Source of the DNA: Actinomycetota bacterium
GTDB lineage: Bacteria; Actinomycetota; Actinomycetes; Actinomycetales; Microbacteriaceae
Assembly: GCA_009702645.1 (NCBI GenBank)
Contig: WLHO01000027.1
Coordinates: 1 to 7,914, forward strand
Direction of reading: 5' to 3'
Length of the DNA: 7,914 nucleotides
Below are positions 5,926 through 7,914 of the stretch, piece after piece. Position numbers and translations under genes: made by a program. Position 1 is the stretch's first letter. The number at the start of each line of letters is the position of its first letter. The notes under the pieces were generated by a model, which saw only the letters and a list, made by a program, of their open reading frames with translations, did no database searches and was not told the DNA's origin.

Positions 5926-7914
5926 TCGAAAAAGAGCTTTTCAAAAACCGCGCGTCCGCGACGGGTGGCAGCTAGATAGTCTTGCTCAAGACTGCTAGCT
6001 CCCCCTCGCGGATAGCCAGTTAAGCGCGCAATTCCTTCAAGCTGCGCTCGATCCAACGGCAAAACATCAGTTCGTTTATTCAGATACAGCATTGCGCTGG
6101 AGCGAATCGAAGATGAAATAACCCAAGCCTCCTTTAGAACCCTCGCATCCGAGTTTGAAATTAGTCCACAAGCTTCCATCTGTTCTAAGGCAGGGAGGGT
6201 ATGCGGAGTTTGAATCTGCGGATATTCACGGGCGTGTTTAAGCTGAAGTAGCTGAACCAGCCACTCAACATCACTGATAGATCCCCTACCAAGCTTTAGA
6301 TGACGCTTAGGGTCAGCACCTTGAGGCAGTCTTTCAACTTCGACTCTGGCTTTGATTCTGCGGATTTCAACTATTGCCGACTGCTCGATTTTCTCGGGAT
6401 AGCGATACTTATCGATTAGCTCGACAAAGGCCTTGGCTATCGCAGGTGCTCCGGAAATCAATCTGGCGCGAAGTAGTGCTTGGGACTCCCAGGTACCCGC
6501 CCAGCGCTTGTAGTAAGCCGCGTAGGAATCAATTGATCTAACAATCGGACCATTTTTACCCTCTGGGCGAAGATCCAAATCAATTTCAAACTCCAAGGCC
6601 TGATCAGCCGAGAGTCTTCTTATCTCGGAAACCAATATCTCTGCTTCAGCCTGGGCTTTGTTGACATCCTCGCCGAGTGGTCGATAAACAAACATGAGAT
6701 CAGCATCGGAACCAAATCCAAGTTCTGCTCCACCAAATCGTCCCATTGCAACAATGGCCAACTCGTGGCTTAGTGATCCCTGCTTCTCAATAAGGAACTT
6801 GGTTGCAATTTCTTGGATGGCAACAAGGTAGCTCTCCGTAATGGCGCTAAGACCCTGGGAGGTTCTTTCTAGGTCGATAGTCCCAAGCGCTGCTCCTATA
6901 GCCACGCGCAACGTTTCCTTGCGCCTAATTGCCCTCAAGCTGGCAGCAGCTAACTCTGGATCCTCGTGGCGCGAGATGATCGCCTCAAATTGAGCACTCA
7001 GTGCTTCCAAGGTTTCAGGTTCCAGTTCGTCTTCGCGATCGAACCAAGCAGCAGCTTCTGGCATCTTCTCAAAAAGATTGGTTGCCAAGCGACTTGTAGA
7101 AAAGACCTGAGTCATGCGCTTGGCAGCACCCGATGAGTCTCGCAGCATGCGAAGGTACCAGTGCGAATCACCTAGATCTTCGCTGAGTCTTCTAAATGCC
7201 AAAAGCGCTGCATCTGGATCTGTACCCTCGGCAAACCACTGAAGCAAAACCGGAAGAAGCTGTCTTTGAATTGCGGCTCTTCTGGAAAGCCCCGAGGTTA
7301 GAGCACTGATGTGCGCCAAGGCCCCCTTGGTATCTCCGAATCCAATAGCAGCCAGACGCTCCTGCGCTTGAGCAGTGGTAAGTTCAAGATCTTCCTGGCT
7401 TAGGCCAGATACGGCACTAAGCAGAGGCCGATAGAAAAGCTGCTGGTGTAAATCCCTAACCTCTAGCTTTACCTGCTCCCAACGAGCCATAAGTTCTGAA
7501 GCGGTGAGATCCAAAGAGACCGCTCGAGCAATTGAGCGTCTCGCGCTTTCGTCGGTTGGCATCAGATGAGTTCTGCGCATCGCTGAAAGTTGAATTCTGT
7601 GCTCTAGGAGTCTGAGGAACCGATAGTGGGAACTGAAACGTTCAGCGTCGTCACGTCCAATGTAACTGCCATCAGAAAGCGCCTCGAGTGCGCCCAGGGT
7701 GTCCCGGACTCGAAGGGAGCTATCCACGCGACCATGAACTAGCTGTAACAGCTGAACAGTGAACTCGATGTCCCGAAGCCCTCCAGGGCCTAACTTGATT
7801 TGGGCATCCACTTCACTGTTTGGAATGTTGTCAGTGACTTTCTGACGCATCTTCTGAACAGAGTCAACGAAGTTTTCGCGAACTGTGCTTTCCCAAACCT
7901 TTGGCCAGATGCGC
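5922..7914 (-). CDS. glnE: Bifunctional glutamine synthetase adenylyltransferase/deadenylylase, 5' partial
   Basis: GlnE attaches AMP to the regulatory tyrosine of glutamine synthetase, lowering its activity, and removes it again. The open frame runs off the right edge: upstream of the ATG at 7850 another 21 codons continue in frame ([20 protein letters not shown] then K), so that ATG is internal. The visible 663 residues are the C-terminal two thirds of a family of about 950-1000 residues. The nucleotidyltransferase signature of the N-terminal deadenylylase half is outside; its trailing segment [19 protein letters not shown] (visible 40-58) is inside. The C-terminal adenylyltransferase domain has [18 protein letters not shown] (visible 391-408) with the metal-binding SDAD, the third acidic site DLDLRPEG (445-452), and [20 protein letters not shown] (542-561). 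Both halves thus show the repeated GG/GS-x-x-D-x-E helix. The TAA stop overlaps the glnA stop by four bases. Confidence 0.96.
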   Translation of the reverse strand, partial: RIWPKVWESTVRENFVDSVQKMRQKVTDNIPNSEVDAQIKLGPGGLRDIEFTVQLLQLVHGRVDSSLRVRDTLGALEALSDGSYIGRDDAERFSSHYRFLRLLEHRIQLSAMRRTHLMPTDESARRSIARAVSLDLTASELMARWEQVKLEVRDLHQQLFYRPLLSAVSGLSQEDLELTTAQAQERLAAIGFGDTKGALAHISALTSGLSRRAAIQRQLLPVLLQWFAEGTDPDAALLAFRRLSEDLGDSHWYLRMLRDSSGAAKRMTQVFSTSRLATNLFEKMPEAAAWFDREDELEPETLEALSAQFEAIISRHEDPELAAASLRAIRRKETLRVAIGAALGTIDLERTSQGLSAITESYLVAIQEIATKFLIEKQGSLSHELAIVAMGRFGGAELGFGSDADLMFVYRPLGEDVNKAQAEAEILVSEIRRLSADQALEFEIDLDLRPEGKNGPIVRSIDSYAAYYKRWAGTWESQALLRARLISGAPAIAKAFVELIDKYRYPEKIEQSAIVEIRRIKARVEVERLPQGADPKRHLKLGRGSISDVEWLVQLLQLKHAREYPQIQTPHTLPALEQMEACGLISNSDARVLKEAWVISSSIRSSAMLYLNKRTDVLPLDRAQLEGIARLTGYPRGGASSLEQDYLAATRRGRAVFEKLFFD

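Noticed and set aside
5928..5942. GAAAAAGAGCTTTTC as a terminator hairpin between glnA and glnE.
   Set aside because: The stem is short and nearly all A-T, there is no following T-tract on either strand, and it encodes the conserved C-terminal end of GlnE.
7848..7850. ATG at 7850 as the start of glnE.
   Set aside because: The frame stays open for 21 more codons to the window edge, and the family needs about 300 more N-terminal residues.

Overview
The window reads as a stretch of core chromosome from an actinobacterium. The gene order is E2 acyltransferase, an extra reverse-strand gene, lipB, lipA, a DUF4191 membrane protein, glnA, then glnE on the opposite strand. This closely follows the Mycobacterium tuberculosis order dlaT - Rv2216 - lipB - lipA - Rv2219 - glnA1 - glnE. 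DUF4191 is an actinobacterial family. By eye the base composition is near 50% GC, well below most Actinobacteria, and the genes are packed with 4-12 bp overlaps. Both traits suit a streamlined member of the Microbacteriaceae, such as the freshwater Luna-type lineages (Rhodoluna, Aquiluna). That placement is inference; no marker gene here proves it.

Left region (1-1235): the 3' part of a lipoyl-dependent dehydrogenase E2 subunit. It holds the end of a lipoyl domain, a Pro/Ala/Val linker built from 27-bp tandem repeats, a peripheral-subunit-binding domain and the catalytic domain. It meets tail to tail, with a 12-bp overlap, a reverse-strand gene (1224-1958) for an unrecognised single-pass membrane protein.

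Middle region (1959-4389): a divergent promoter region of about 75 bp serves the reverse-strand gene and lipB. On each side a TAnnnT -10 box lies exactly six bases before a start codon, the layout of leaderless transcripts. lipB and lipA overlap by ATGA, and the DUF4191 gene follows after 14 bp, so these three look like one operon. LipB and LipA make the lipoyl cofactor carried by the E2 subunit encoded just upstream, so the left half is a lipoate and 2-oxoacid dehydrogenase neighbourhood.

Right region (4390-7914): glnA (type I glutamine synthetase) with its own promoter region, then glnE (glutamine synthetase adenylyltransferase), convergent with glnA and cut by the window end. The glnA leader holds four AC dinucleotides at 11, 11 and 10-bp spacing and two GAAAC half-sites, which resembles a GlnR operator. 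Together with the adenylylation tyrosine in GlnA and the adenylyltransferase domain in GlnE, this suggests both transcriptional and covalent control of nitrogen assimilation.

I see no mobile element, CRISPR array, tRNA or rRNA. Nothing here amounts to a clearly new biological system. The items most worth a second look are the putative GlnR operator, the paired leaderless promoters and the unknown membrane protein between the E2 and lipB genes.
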